From Dehalogenimonas sp. 4OHTPN (GTDB lineage: Bacteria; Chloroflexota; Dehalococcoidia; Dehalococcoidales; Dehalococcoidaceae): a stretch of DNA of 64,000 bases. The DNA lies in NCBI RefSeq assembly GCF_040448695.1, contig NZ_CP159307.1, positions 186,001 to 250,000 of the forward strand, in the 5' to 3' direction. Made by a program: the position numbers and the translations under genes. This document shows positions 18,018 through 25,785 of the stretch, piece by piece (position 1 is the first letter of the stretch; every line of letters starts with the position of its first letter). Under the pieces are notes generated by a model. It did not search any database and was not told the DNA's origin. It saw only the letters and a list, made by a program, of their open reading frames with translations.

Positions 18018-18275
18018 TTACGCCGGGAAGTTGGTCACCCGGGACTCCTCAGAAAGCATCGGGCCCAGGACTTTTTCCAGCGCCATGGTATGGGAACAGC
18101 GGCCCCAGGTGGTGAAGAAGTCACAATTACAGTGCCACTGGCCGTTTTTGAGTTCGGTTATATGAGTTTCGTTTTCGCCGCGGAATTTGACACTCATGTC
18201 GGTAAAGGTGATGCGGTCTCTTTCCTGGGCGTAGCGGTTGGCTTTCTCGATCTTACCGATGAGGCTGGAATACAT
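18018..18275 (-). CDS. SWIM zinc-finger protein
   Basis: 85 residues with a complete SWIM motif: HCNCDFFTTWGRCSHTMALEKVLGPM (CxCxnCxH). SWIM domains bind zinc and are found in proteins that contact DNA or other proteins. The N-terminal half is basic with some strand pattern (ITFTDMSVKFRGENETHITEL). The ribosome site AGGAGGG is strong. A hairpin followed by a T-run lies 55 bases upstream on the same strand and may control it. Confidence 0.8.
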   Translation of the reverse strand: MYSSLIGKIEKANRYAQERDRITFTDMSVKFRGENETHITELKNGQWHCNCDFFTTWGRCSHTMALEKVLGPMLSEESRVTNFPA

Positions 18276-18327
18276 TTCTGACCCTCCTCTTGCTGGTTCT
18301 CGATACGAACTGCTGGTCTAGATAACT

Positions 18328-18360
18328 AAAAAGCACCGCCGCGCCAGGCGCGACAGTGCT
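18328..18360 (-). terminator. Hairpin with T-run upstream of SWIM gene
   Basis: On the reverse strand AGCACTGTCGCGCC and GGCGCGGCGGTGCT pair (14 bp including two G-U pairs), followed by TTTTT. It lies inside the leader of the SWIM gene, so it is either the end of a separate small RNA or an attenuator. Confidence 0.6.
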
Positions 18361-18516
18361 TCAGCACCCAACTTCCCGGGGGCTGACTACTCGCACGGCG
18401 GATAAAACCTCAGAATGAGCTTCACGGCATCATTGTACCCCCGCCGGAGGCCTTCCGTCTAGGGGTCAATTTTTTATGTTGTGTTTCATTACCCGGCAGC
18501 GCCCGCATTCGCCGCA

Positions 18517-18580
18517 GCAGCTCCGAATCCGAAATCCGGATATCTAAATCCGAAACAAACTCGAAAGTGACATACTTCAA
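18517..18580. repeat. Short A/C-rich repeat stretch
   Basis: Contains repeated CCGAA(A)TCC units (CTCCGAATCCGAAATCCGG, then AAATCCGAAACAAACTCG). Sequence of this style is found as dispersed filler between genes in several bacterial genomes. A similar stretch is at 36045-36105. Confidence 0.4.
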
Positions 18581-18626
18581 ATGTATTACTGGTAGAATCC
18601 CCGCCCGATAGCTTAGAATAGCGGGC

Positions 18627-19088
18627 GTGAAAGCGCTCATCCAGCGGGTTTCCCGGGCCAGAGTCATCGTCGGCGGCGAGGTCGCCGGAGAAATTTCCGG
18701 CGGCTTGCTGGCTTTCATCGGGGTGGCGGCGGGCGACCAAAAGGCCGACGCCGACTACCTGGTGAACAAAATGGTCAATCTGAGAATCTTCGCCGACGCC
18801 GATTCAAAGTTCAACCTTTCGCTTCTCGACGTTAAAGGCGAGTTGCTGCTGGTCAGCCAGTTCACCCTCATCGCCGATACCAGGAAAGGCCGCCGCCCCA
18901 GCTTCACCGACGCCGCCCCGCCGGATGTGGCCGAATTCATGTTCAACGAGTTCGTAGCCGAGGCCAGAAAGACCGGGGTCAAGGTCGAAACAGGCAAATT
19001 CCAGGCGCACATGCACGTAGAGCTGGTCAACGACGGCCCGGTGACGATCATAATTGATTCCGGCGAGCGGCTGCGGGCGCGGGGGTGA
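18627..19088 (+). CDS. dtd: D-aminoacyl-tRNA deacylase
   Basis: 153 residues, full length for DTD, which hydrolyses D-amino acids (and glycine mischarged on tRNA-Ala) from tRNA. The start MKALIQRVSRARVIVGGEVAGEI is typical. The active-site motifs are LLLVSQFTLIADTRKGRRPSF (SQFTL) and the cross-subunit motif near HMHVELVNDGPVTIIID (NDGPVT). GTG start at 18627. The next gene overlaps or abuts its stop, which suggests an operon. Confidence 0.95.
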   Translation: MKALIQRVSRARVIVGGEVAGEISGGLLAFIGVAAGDQKADADYLVNKMVNLRIFADADSKFNLSLLDVKGELLLVSQFTLIADTRKGRRPSFTDAAPPDVAEFMFNEFVAEARKTGVKVETGKFQAHMHVELVNDGPVTIIIDSGERLRARG

Positions 19089-19090
19089 CC

Positions 19091-19639
19091 ATGGAAGATT
19101 TCGAACTTAAAGACGACCTGATCAGCCTTTGGCCGAATCGGCGGATCCAGGCCGCGGCGGTCTACACCGCGGTCATCGAATCAATGCCCGAGCTCAGCCG
19201 GTGGATGCCGTGGGCCCACCCCGGATACAGCGTCGGCGACAGCCAGAACTGGTTGAAAATGAGCGCCGAATGCTGGCGCGATGAAACAGCTTATGAATTT
19301 GCTATCATCGATAACCGCGATGGGTCTTACATCGGCGGTGCCGGGCTGAATCACCTGGACAGGCTCAACAAAGTGGCCAACCTGGGCTACTGGATACGCA
19401 GCAGCCGCTGCAAACAGGGCATCGCTACTCGCGCCGCCAGGCTCCTGGTCAGGTTCGGGCTCGATACTCTGAAATTCAACCGCATCGAGATTCTGGCGGC
19501 CGTGGAAAACCGAGGCAGCCAGCGGGTGGCGGAAAAGACCGGAGCGGTGCGCGAGGGCATCCTGAGGAACCAGTTGTCGCTTTCCGACGGCATCCACGAC
19601 GCCGTCATTTTTTCGATAATCCCATCGGATTTACGCTAG
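19091..19639 (+). CDS. GNAT acetyltransferase, RimJ/RimL-like
   Basis: 182 residues. It shows the RimJ/RimL plan: an N-terminal LISLWPNRRIQAAAVYTAVIESMPELSRWMPW, a central strand FAIIDNRDGSYIGGAGLNHLDRLNKVANLGYWI, then the acetyl-CoA loop region SSRCKQGIATRAARLLVRFGLDTLKFNRIEI and ENRGSQRVAEKTGAVREGIL. Members acetylate the N-termini of ribosomal proteins or small molecules. The substrate here is unknown. ATG 19091 or GTG 19085 are both possible; the gene is coupled to dtd. Confidence 0.85.
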   Translation: MEDFELKDDLISLWPNRRIQAAAVYTAVIESMPELSRWMPWAHPGYSVGDSQNWLKMSAECWRDETAYEFAIIDNRDGSYIGGAGLNHLDRLNKVANLGYWIRSSRCKQGIATRAARLLVRFGLDTLKFNRIEILAAVENRGSQRVAEKTGAVREGILRNQLSLSDGIHDAVIFSIIPSDLR

Positions 19640-19666
19640 TTCTTAAACTCCCGGGTCTGATCCCCG

Positions 19667-19695
19667 TTGAGGCGGCGGCCGTAATCTGGTATACT
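19667..19695 (+). promoter_or_regulatory. Promoter for YugP-like protease gene
   Basis: TTGAGG (19667-19672), 17 bases, TATACT (19690-19695), 34 bases before the ATG. Confidence 0.6.
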
Positions 19696-19729
19696 TTGGT
19701 CGTTCCTCGTTATGTAATGGAGGTTTGGA

Positions 19730-20425
19730 ATGGAACTCTGGTTAATCCTTTTCATACCCCCGCTGCTGTTCATGCTTTACGCCCAGTGGCGGGTGTCCTC
19801 AGCCTTCGGCAAGTATTCCAAAATTCCCAATGACCGTAACATGACCGGTCTCAACGCCGCGCGATGGCTCCTGGATCAAAACAATCTGCAGAACGTGCAG
19901 GTTGAGCTGTCAAAAGGCAAGTTGTCCGACCATTATGATCCCCGGGTCCGCGTCCTGCGGCTCTCGCCCGATGTTGCCAACAAAGCCTCGGTGGCCGCCC
20001 TGGGCATCGTCGCCCATGAGGTCGGTCATGCCGTTCAGCACGCCACGGCCTACGCCCCGCTCCAGGTTAGAAACGCCCTGGCCCCGGCGGCCGGCCTCGG
20101 TTCCAACCTCGGGGGCATCCTGGTGTTTGTCGGCATTATTCTTTACGCCATGGGCACCGGCTTCGGGCTCGATATAGCCTGGATCGGCGTCGCCCTGTTC
20201 GGCGCCGCGGTGGTTTTCACCATGATCACTCTGCCGGTGGAGTTCGACGCTTCCGCCCGCGCCAAGGCGATGCTGCGCAATACCGGGCTGGCATCTGTCA
20301 CCGAGTCCAGCGGCGCCAGCGCCGTGTTATCGGCGGCCGCCCTGACTTATGTGGCGGCGCTGCTGGCGGCGGTCGGCCAGCTATTGTATTACGTCCTGAT
20401 CCTGACCGGCGGCAGGCGCGACTAG
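19730..20425 (+). CDS. YugP-family membrane zinc metallopeptidase
   Basis: 231 residues of the neutral zinc metallopeptidase 2 family. An N-terminal membrane helix (LWLILFIPPLLFMLYAQW) is followed by a domain with the zinc site IVAHEVGHAVQHATAYAP (HExxH), then three more hydrophobic segments. LPVEFDASARAKAML, with its Glu, is the conserved second motif that completes the metal site. The substrate is unknown; a role in membrane protein quality control is plausible. GGAGG precedes the ATG. Confidence 0.88.
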   Translation: MELWLILFIPPLLFMLYAQWRVSSAFGKYSKIPNDRNMTGLNAARWLLDQNNLQNVQVELSKGKLSDHYDPRVRVLRLSPDVANKASVAALGIVAHEVGHAVQHATAYAPLQVRNALAPAAGLGSNLGGILVFVGIILYAMGTGFGLDIAWIGVALFGAAVVFTMITLPVEFDASARAKAMLRNTGLASVTESSGASAVLSAAALTYVAALLAAVGQLLYYVLILTGGRRD

Positions 20426-20471
20426 GCGTTCCGGCGGTTTTTCCGCTGACCGGCGCCGTCAAGGAGGCTAA

Positions 20472-20744
20472 ATGTGCCGCAGCATCAGGCCGCTTTTCAA
20501 TTATGAGCCGCCGTCCGGCGACGCCGAAATCCGGGCGGCTGCCCTGCAATATATCAGGAAAGTCTCCGGCTTCACTGAACCTTCAGCCGCCAACCAGGCC
20601 GCCTTCGATCAGGCGGTCGGCGAGGTCGCCGAAACCACGGCGCGGCTGCTGGGTTCCCTGACGACCAAAGCCCCGCCCCGCGACCGGGCAGCGGAAGCGG
20701 ATCGCGCCCGGGCCCGGGCAGCCCTCCGTTTCTCCCAGCGTTAG
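20472..20744 (+). CDS. DUF2277 family protein
   Basis: 90 residues opening MCRSIRPLFNYEPPSGDAEI, the hallmark of DUF2277. It is helical and alanine/arginine-rich towards the end. It starts with AAGGAGG 6 bases upstream. The conserved Cys2 near the N-terminus is notable but its role is unknown. Soluble, no signal peptide. Confidence 0.8.
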   Translation: MCRSIRPLFNYEPPSGDAEIRAAALQYIRKVSGFTEPSAANQAAFDQAVGEVAETTARLLGSLTTKAPPRDRAAEADRARARAALRFSQR

Positions 20745-21029
20745 ATAAACCCTTGTCGGGACGGCCGCACCAAGGTCTTCAAGGTTCTTCCTGAAAATCA
20801 TCGCGGCGCTTTTTTTCGATAACTCCAGCGAAATTTCGATAGAACTCACGTTAAGTGTTAGATAACTTGCCGTTTTATTAGATTCCTTGCGGCGGCTCTA
20901 ACGATTGAATCAGCTGTAAATCGGGCAAAGATAAGCCAGTTGTCAGCAGCTATATTATTACAACTGTTAAACACTTCTTATTTTGATATACTGAATCTGA
21001 ATATGTTGTTTGTTAGATAAGGATAGAAA

Positions 21030-22283
21030 TTGATAGATCAGGCGGAAATAGAAATCAAGAGCGGTAACGGCGGCAGAGGCGCCGTCAGTTTCCGGCGCGA
21101 GAAGTTCGTGCCCCGCGGCGGTCCCGACGGGGGTGACGGCGGCAGGGGCGGCGATGTCATTCTTGAAGCCGATAAAGATATCGGCAGCCTGATGAAATAC
21201 CGCCACCAGCGCCATTACGCAGCGGCCGACGGAGGCCGGGGCGCCGGGCAGAGGAAATCAGGTAAAAGCGGCGCCGACGTGATTGTCAAACTGCCGATAG
21301 GCACCGTAATCCGCGACAGGGATACCGGCGAGGTACTGGCGGATCTATCGCGACACGGAGAGCGCATTGTCGCCGCGCACGGCGGCAAGGGCGGCCTAGG
21401 CAATTCCCACTTTGCCTCTTCGACCAACCAGGCCCCCCGCCTGGCGCAGACCGGGGCGCCCGGCGAAGCCAAAGTCCTGTCGCTCGAACTGAAACTGATC
21501 GCCGACGCCGGCATCATCGGTCTGCCCAACGCCGGCAAATCGTCGCTGCTAGCGGCAATCTCCGCTGCCCGTCCCAAGGTGGCGGACTACCCCTTCACCA
21601 CTCTCGAGCCGTCGCTCGGTGTCGTCGACGCCGGCGGCCGCCGCTGGGTAGTCGCCGACGTGCCCGGACTCATCGAAGGCGCTCATCTGGGTAAAGGTCT
21701 GGGGTATCAATTCCTGCGCCATGTCGCCCGCACCCGGGTGCTGGTCCACCTGCTCGACGGTTCCTCGGCGGAACCGGTCAACGATATGGTCAAGATCAAT
21801 ACCGAGCTGCTGCTCTATGATCCGCTGCTGTCCCGAAAATCCCAACTTGTTGCCGTCAACAAAATAGATCTGCCGGCGGTCAAGGCGCGGCTGCCGGCGT
21901 TGAAAGAATTGTTCAAGGCCGCCGGGCATAGGGCGATATTCGTCTCGGCTCAATCCGGGGAAGGCATCGAAGGTCTTCTGGCCGAACTCGACGCGATGCT
22001 GCAGCAGCCTGTTTCAGCCGATGCCGCCGCCGAAGCGCCGATCAAGGTCTTCCGCCCGGCCCCGCAGCGGGAAAAAGTATCGGTCACACGGGACGCCGAC
22101 GGCTATCGGGTCGAATCTGATGAATTTGAACGGCTGGTAGCCGGCTCTGACACCAACGACCCGGAGGTCCGGCGGCAGGTCCTGGCCGAGCTCTGGCGCT
22201 GGGGCGTGGGCCGCGCCGTCCGCGCCGCCAAGATCAAGCCGGGTGAAAAACTGATCATCGGCAAGCTGGAGTTGTATTGGTGA
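21030..22283 (+). CDS. obg: Obg/CgtA GTPase
   Basis: 417-residue essential GTPase acting in late 50S ribosome assembly and stress control. The glycine-rich Obg fold covers residues 1-155. The G domain has GLPNAGKSSLLAAISAA (G1), DVPGLIEGAHLGKGLG (G3) and NKID (G4). A C-terminal OCT domain follows (KVFRPAPQREKVSVTRDADGY to GVGRAVRAAKIKPGEKLIIG), as found in Gram-positive and related Obg proteins. Start is TTG 21030 with AAGGAT upstream. nadD overlaps its stop by 4 bases. Confidence 0.96.
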   Translation: MIDQAEIEIKSGNGGRGAVSFRREKFVPRGGPDGGDGGRGGDVILEADKDIGSLMKYRHQRHYAAADGGRGAGQRKSGKSGADVIVKLPIGTVIRDRDTGEVLADLSRHGERIVAAHGGKGGLGNSHFASSTNQAPRLAQTGAPGEAKVLSLELKLIADAGIIGLPNAGKSSLLAAISAARPKVADYPFTTLEPSLGVVDAGGRRWVVADVPGLIEGAHLGKGLGYQFLRHVARTRVLVHLLDGSSAEPVNDMVKINTELLLYDPLLSRKSQLVAVNKIDLPAVKARLPALKELFKAAGHRAIFVSAQSGEGIEGLLAELDAMLQQPVSADAAAEAPIKVFRPAPQREKVSVTRDADGYRVESDEFERLVAGSDTNDPEVRRQVLAELWRWGVGRAVRAAKIKPGEKLIIGKLELYW

Positions 22284-22879
22284 GAAGGGGCCTTCTGGGC
22301 GGCACCTTCGACCCGCCGCATCTGGGGCACCTTATTCTGGCTGAGGCGGCACGGCGGATACTTGACCTTGACGAGGTGATTTTCATACCTGCCGGACATC
22401 CCTGGGTGAAAGCGGCGATGAAGGTCACCCCCGCCCGCCACCGGCTGGCGATGACCCGGCTGGCGGCAGCCGAGGTGTCGTATGCCGCGGTCAGCGATAT
22501 CGAAATCAAACGCCCGGGTCCTTCTTATACCTGGCAAACACTGGCAGAACTCAGGCGGCTGTATCCCAAAGATGAATTGTATTTTATCCTGGGCTGGGAT
22601 AATCTGATTGCCCTGCCTTCATGGCATCACCCCGACCGTATTATCCAATCCGCCTGTCTGGCCGCGGCGCCGAGAATAGGGTCTCCGAGACCGGACCTGG
22701 ATGCTCTGGATAAAGCCGTACCCGGTCTGGCAGCCAGGACCGTGGTCATGACCGAACCCGAGATAGATATATCCGCCACATCCATCCGGGAGAGGGTGAG
22801 GCGGGACCAGGCGATATCCGCTCTGGTGGCGGCGCCGGTTGCCGCATATATAGCCGCCCAGGGCCTGTACCGGGATTAA
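22280..22879 (+). CDS. nadD: Nicotinate-nucleotide adenylyltransferase
   Basis: 199 residues. It joins nicotinate mononucleotide and ATP in NAD synthesis. The nucleotidyltransferase motif is GLLGGTFDPPHLGHLILAE, and the C-terminal ISATSIRERVR is the second signature. A GTG at 22280 overlaps the obg stop (GTGA), so translation is coupled. obg-nadD pairing is common in bacteria. Confidence 0.95.
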   Translation: MRRGLLGGTFDPPHLGHLILAEAARRILDLDEVIFIPAGHPWVKAAMKVTPARHRLAMTRLAAAEVSYAAVSDIEIKRPGPSYTWQTLAELRRLYPKDELYFILGWDNLIALPSWHHPDRIIQSACLAAAPRIGSPRPDLDALDKAVPGLAARTVVMTEPEIDISATSIRERVRRDQAISALVAAPVAAYIAAQGLYRD

Positions 22880-22906
22880 CCGGAGCCCCCAGATTCCGGG
22901 AATAAA

Positions 22907-22931
22907 AAAGAGGAGGGCTAACCTCCTCTTT
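22907..22931. terminator. Bidirectional terminator
   Basis: AAAGAGGAGG and CCTCCTCTTT pair across a short loop, with A-run and T-rich flanks. It lies between convergent nadD and rpsT. Confidence 0.85.
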
Positions 22932-22955
22932 CTGTTAACGGTCGAACTAGGGCTG

Positions 22956-23219
22956 CTATTTGGCAGCGGCGTTGGCTTTTTTGGTCAGGCGGCTCTTTTT
23001 GCGGGCGGCGGCGTTGGGGTGAATGATGCCTTTTTTGGCGGCGATGTCGAGGGCGCTCTGGCCGGCGGTTACCGCTTCTTTGATGGCCGGGTCTTTGGCG
23101 GCGATGGCTTTCTCAGTTTTACGCACCGCGGTCTTCAGGGCGCTGGTGGCGGCTTTGTTGCGTTCCGCTTTTTTTGCGGAAGTGATGATGTCTTTTTTGG
23201 AACTCTTGATATTGGCCAA
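22956..23219 (-). CDS. rpsT: 30S ribosomal protein S20
   Basis: 87 residues, Lys/Ala-rich, opening MANIKSSKKDIITSAKKAERN and continuing with KGIIHPNAAARKKSRLTKK, the classic S20 pattern. It binds 16S rRNA in the body of the small subunit. A TTG start is used, with a strong AGGAGGCG site, and the gene has its own promoter at 23258-23286. Confidence 0.96.
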   Translation of the reverse strand: MANIKSSKKDIITSAKKAERNKAATSALKTAVRKTEKAIAAKDPAIKEAVTAGQSALDIAAKKGIIHPNAAARKKSRLTKKANAAAK

Positions 23220-23257
23220 GGGACGCCTCCTGTTAATTTGCTGGCAACAAGCTGTAG

Positions 23258-23286
23258 ATTATACGCCAAGCCGCATCCGGGCGCAA
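23258..23286 (-). promoter_or_regulatory. rpsT promoter
   Basis: Reverse strand TTGCGC (23281-23286), 17 bases, perfect TATAAT (23258-23263), 39 bases before the TTG start. Confidence 0.7.
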
Positions 23287-23377
23287 CCTGAGATTTCCAA
23301 CGCTGAATCGGCGGCGGGACAGCATGCTCGACGGCAGGCTTCTTGCCAGCCTCCGGGCATCCTGTTACCATGATGCG

Positions 23378-24172
23378 GTGAATTGTCTTACCAAGCTCAA
23401 CGGAGCCGCCCGGCACAACCGCAGCTGCCTTTGCGTCGGTCTGGACCCGGAACCTGAGAAACTGCCGGCCGGTGTCGCGGTGACTGATTTCTGCCGGGAG
23501 ATCATCGGCGCGACCTATGACCTGGTATGCGCCTATAAGCCCAATATCGCTTTCTTCGAAGCTCTCGGTCCAAGCGGTTGGGGCGTCCTGAAGGACGTCA
23601 TAGAAGCGGTCCCGCGCAATATCCCGGTCATCCTGGATGCCAAGCGCGGCGATATCGGCAATACCGCCAGGGCTTACGCCCGCGCCGCTTTTGATGAACT
23701 GGGCGCCGACGCCGTCACCGTCAATCCTTACCTCGGCCGCGATTCGATTGAGCCATTCTACGAGTACCGCGATAAAGCGGTCTTCGTCCTCTGCCGCACC
23801 AGTAATCCCGGCGCCGCCGATTTCCAGTCGATCGAATCTGACGGCAAGCCCCTGTACCAGATCGTCGCCGATAAGGTCGAAGACTGGAATAAGTACGGCA
23901 ACCTCGGCCTGGTGGCCGGGGCTACCCAACCGTCAGAGCTCAAGGCTATCCGGGACGCCCATCCGGCCCTGCCGCTATTGATACCAGGCGTGGGCGCTCA
24001 GGGAGGCTCGCTGGAACTGGCGGTCAAGTACGGTTCCAGCGGCGGCGGTTTGGCGGTCATCAGCGTATCCCGGCAGGTTATCTACGCTTCTTCAGGAACG
24101 GACTACTCCCAGGCGGCGCGCGCCGCCGCCCTCCTTCTCCGCGACGAGATAAACCAGTACCTGGCAGCCTAG
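23378..24172 (+). CDS. pyrF: Orotidine 5'-phosphate decarboxylase (type 2)
   Basis: Last step of UMP synthesis. The catalytic motif ILDAKRGDIGNTARAYARAAF is of the longer type 2 PyrF, as are VTVNPYLGRDSIEPF and LIPGVGAQGG. A GTG at 23378 gives 264 residues and matches the family N-terminus (LTKLNGAARHNRSCLCVGLDPEPEKLP). An upstream TTG-type extension to 23324 is possible but less likely. No clear ribosome site. The gene is divergent from rpsT, whose promoter lies about 90 bases upstream. Confidence 0.93.
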   Translation: MNCLTKLNGAARHNRSCLCVGLDPEPEKLPAGVAVTDFCREIIGATYDLVCAYKPNIAFFEALGPSGWGVLKDVIEAVPRNIPVILDAKRGDIGNTARAYARAAFDELGADAVTVNPYLGRDSIEPFYEYRDKAVFVLCRTSNPGAADFQSIESDGKPLYQIVADKVEDWNKYGNLGLVAGATQPSELKAIRDAHPALPLLIPGVGAQGGSLELAVKYGSSGGGLAVISVSRQVIYASSGTDYSQAARAAALLLRDEINQYLAA

Positions 24173-24208
24173 CTCTACCAGCCGGCTGCCCCTTTGTAAG
24201 GCTGTTTG

Positions 24209-24397
24209 ATGGTCGATTTCAAGCTCAACGACACCCTGCGCCTGAGGAAGCCCCACCCCTGCGGCGGCTACGAGTGGAAGGTCTTCCGCATCGGGGCGGA
24301 CATCGGCATCATCTGCCTCACCTGCGACCGCCGCCTTCTTATCCCCCGGTTCGACCTCGAGAAACGATTCAAAAATTTTATCTCCAGGGGCGAGTGA
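24209..24397 (+). CDS. DUF951 family protein
   Basis: 62 residues. It opens MVDFKLNDTLRLRKPHPCGGYEWKV and contains ICLTCDRRLLIPR, the DUF951 signature with three conserved cysteines and KPHPCGG. A DNA-binding or metal-binding role has been guessed for the family, but it is not established. The stop overlaps the dinB start (TGATG), so the two are translationally coupled. Confidence 0.85.
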   Translation: MVDFKLNDTLRLRKPHPCGGYEWKVFRIGADIGIICLTCDRRLLIPRFDLEKRFKNFISRGE

Positions 24398-25617
24398 TGG
24401 CTCAGCCGCCCGTCGAAACGCCGCGGCGCATCATGCACGTTGACCTGGACGCCTTCTTCGTTTCGGTGGAACAGGTTTTCGACCCGTCGCTGCGCGGCAA
24501 GCCGGTAGCTGTCGGCGGCGTTCCGGGCAAAGGCCGGGGGGTGGTCACCGCCGCTTCATACGAGGCGCGGCGTTACGGCATCCATGCCGGCATGCCGCTA
24601 TCGCAAGCGCATCGCCTGTGCCCGAACTGTCTTTTTGTTCCCGGCCACTGGGAACGTTACGGCGAGGCGTCGAAGATGTTCATGGCCGTTCTGGCTGATT
24701 TCTCGCCCTTTCTGGAGCCCGGCGGCCTCGATGAAGCCTGGCTCGACGTCACCGGGTTCGAGAGCCTGCATGGCTCTCTCGCCGGGATGGGCACGAAGAT
24801 CCGGCAGCGCATCCGGGATGAGATCGGCATCGCCGCTTCTATCGGCATCGCCGGCAGCAAGATCGCCGCCAAGGTAGCTTCCAAGACCGCCAAGCCCGAC
24901 GGCCTGGTGGAAGTGCCGCCGGGCGGCGAGGCGGCCTTCATGGCCCCGCTGCCCATTGGCCGCATGCCCGGCGTCGGCGAAAAGACCGAAAAGGCGTTGA
25001 ACGCCTTAGGCATCCGGACGCTTGGGGAACTGGCTAAAATGCCGCCCGATTGCCTTGCCGGCCGCTTCGGCGCCTACGGGGCGATGCTCAAGCTCCATGC
25101 CCAGGGGATAGACCGCAGCCGCGTCCAACCCCCGGCCGAAGCCAGGTCCATTTCGGCCGAGCGTACCTTCGACGCCGATTCCCGCGACCGGCAGCTCCTG
25201 GAAGCCACCCTCCGCTATCTCTCGGAGCAAACCGGGGCGCGCCTGCGGCGCTACGGCCAGAAGGCTTCAGTAGTCCACATCCGGGTCCGATGGGCTGATT
25301 TCTCGGTTATCACCCGCCAACGGACGCTCGGATTCGGCACCGACTCAAACGAGGTTATTTTCGGGGAGGCGCTCAATCTGCTGGGCGCGGCGCTGGCCGG
25401 GAGTCGCCAACCGGTGAGGCTATTAGGCGTCGGCCTGGCTAAGCTGTCCGGCGGCGAAGGCCAAATGCCGCTCGACGATGGCGGCGCGGCGCGCCTGTCG
25501 TCTATCGACCGCGCCCTGGACCGAATTCGGAAGAAGTACGGTTTCGGGGCTATCCAGACAGGGCGGACGCTGGCTTTAGGGCGCCGCGCTGAACCGCCCG
25601 CGGCCGGCGATTCCTGA
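24397..25617 (+). CDS. dinB: DNA polymerase IV (Y family)
   Basis: 406-residue translesion polymerase. The catalytic acids are in IMHVDLDAFFVSVEQ (D-x-D) and in PGGLDEAWLDVTG, where the family usually has SIDEAYLD; the DE pair is intact. GIAGSKIAAKVASKTAKPDG and MPGVGEKTEKALNALGI (helix-hairpin-helix) follow, then the little-finger domain. The C-terminus lacks an obvious beta-clamp motif. Coupled to DUF951 upstream and placed next to recA-recX, which suggests a DNA-damage cluster. Confidence 0.94.
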   Translation: MAQPPVETPRRIMHVDLDAFFVSVEQVFDPSLRGKPVAVGGVPGKGRGVVTAASYEARRYGIHAGMPLSQAHRLCPNCLFVPGHWERYGEASKMFMAVLADFSPFLEPGGLDEAWLDVTGFESLHGSLAGMGTKIRQRIRDEIGIAASIGIAGSKIAAKVASKTAKPDGLVEVPPGGEAAFMAPLPIGRMPGVGEKTEKALNALGIRTLGELAKMPPDCLAGRFGAYGAMLKLHAQGIDRSRVQPPAEARSISAERTFDADSRDRQLLEATLRYLSEQTGARLRRYGQKASVVHIRVRWADFSVITRQRTLGFGTDSNEVIFGEALNLLGAALAGSRQPVRLLGVGLAKLSGGEGQMPLDDGGAARLSSIDRALDRIRKKYGFGAIQTGRTLALGRRAEPPAAGDS

Positions 25618-25743
25618 ACCGGTTTCTTTCCGCCGCTTCCCCCACGTTTTACCCATTGAAAGCCTAGTACTTATGTGCTATGATAGGCGCGGCTCAAGGA
25701 TCCCGGTGCCGATCTGCGGCAGCCGGTCGGCTGAGTTCACTTA

Positions 25744-25773
25744 CTGACATTGAGTTAGAACATATGCTACAAT
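25744..25773 (+). promoter_or_regulatory. recA promoter with possible LexA site
   Basis: CTGACA (25744-25749), 18 bases, TACAAT (25768-25773). AGAACATATGCTAC lies in the spacer and partly matches the Gram-positive SOS box GAAC-N4-GTTC, so repression by LexA is possible. No lexA gene is in the window. Confidence 0.5.
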
Positions 25774-25785
25774 GAAAGGCAGAAC

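Larger units (their letters stand above)
18276..18626. other. Intergenic region without a gene (350 bases)
   Basis: Between the divergent SWIM and dtd genes. It holds a strong reverse-strand hairpin at 18328-18360 and a repeat-like stretch at 18517-18580. TACAAT on the reverse strand near 18431-18436 could be a -10 box for a short RNA that ends at the hairpin. No open frame with a ribosome site was found. Confidence 0.5.

Noticed and set aside
18328..18440. Known riboswitch or SRP RNA upstream of the SWIM gene
   Set aside because: The sequence lacks the conserved cores of the classes I could compare from memory, including the GGUC...GGAAG motif of SRP RNA.
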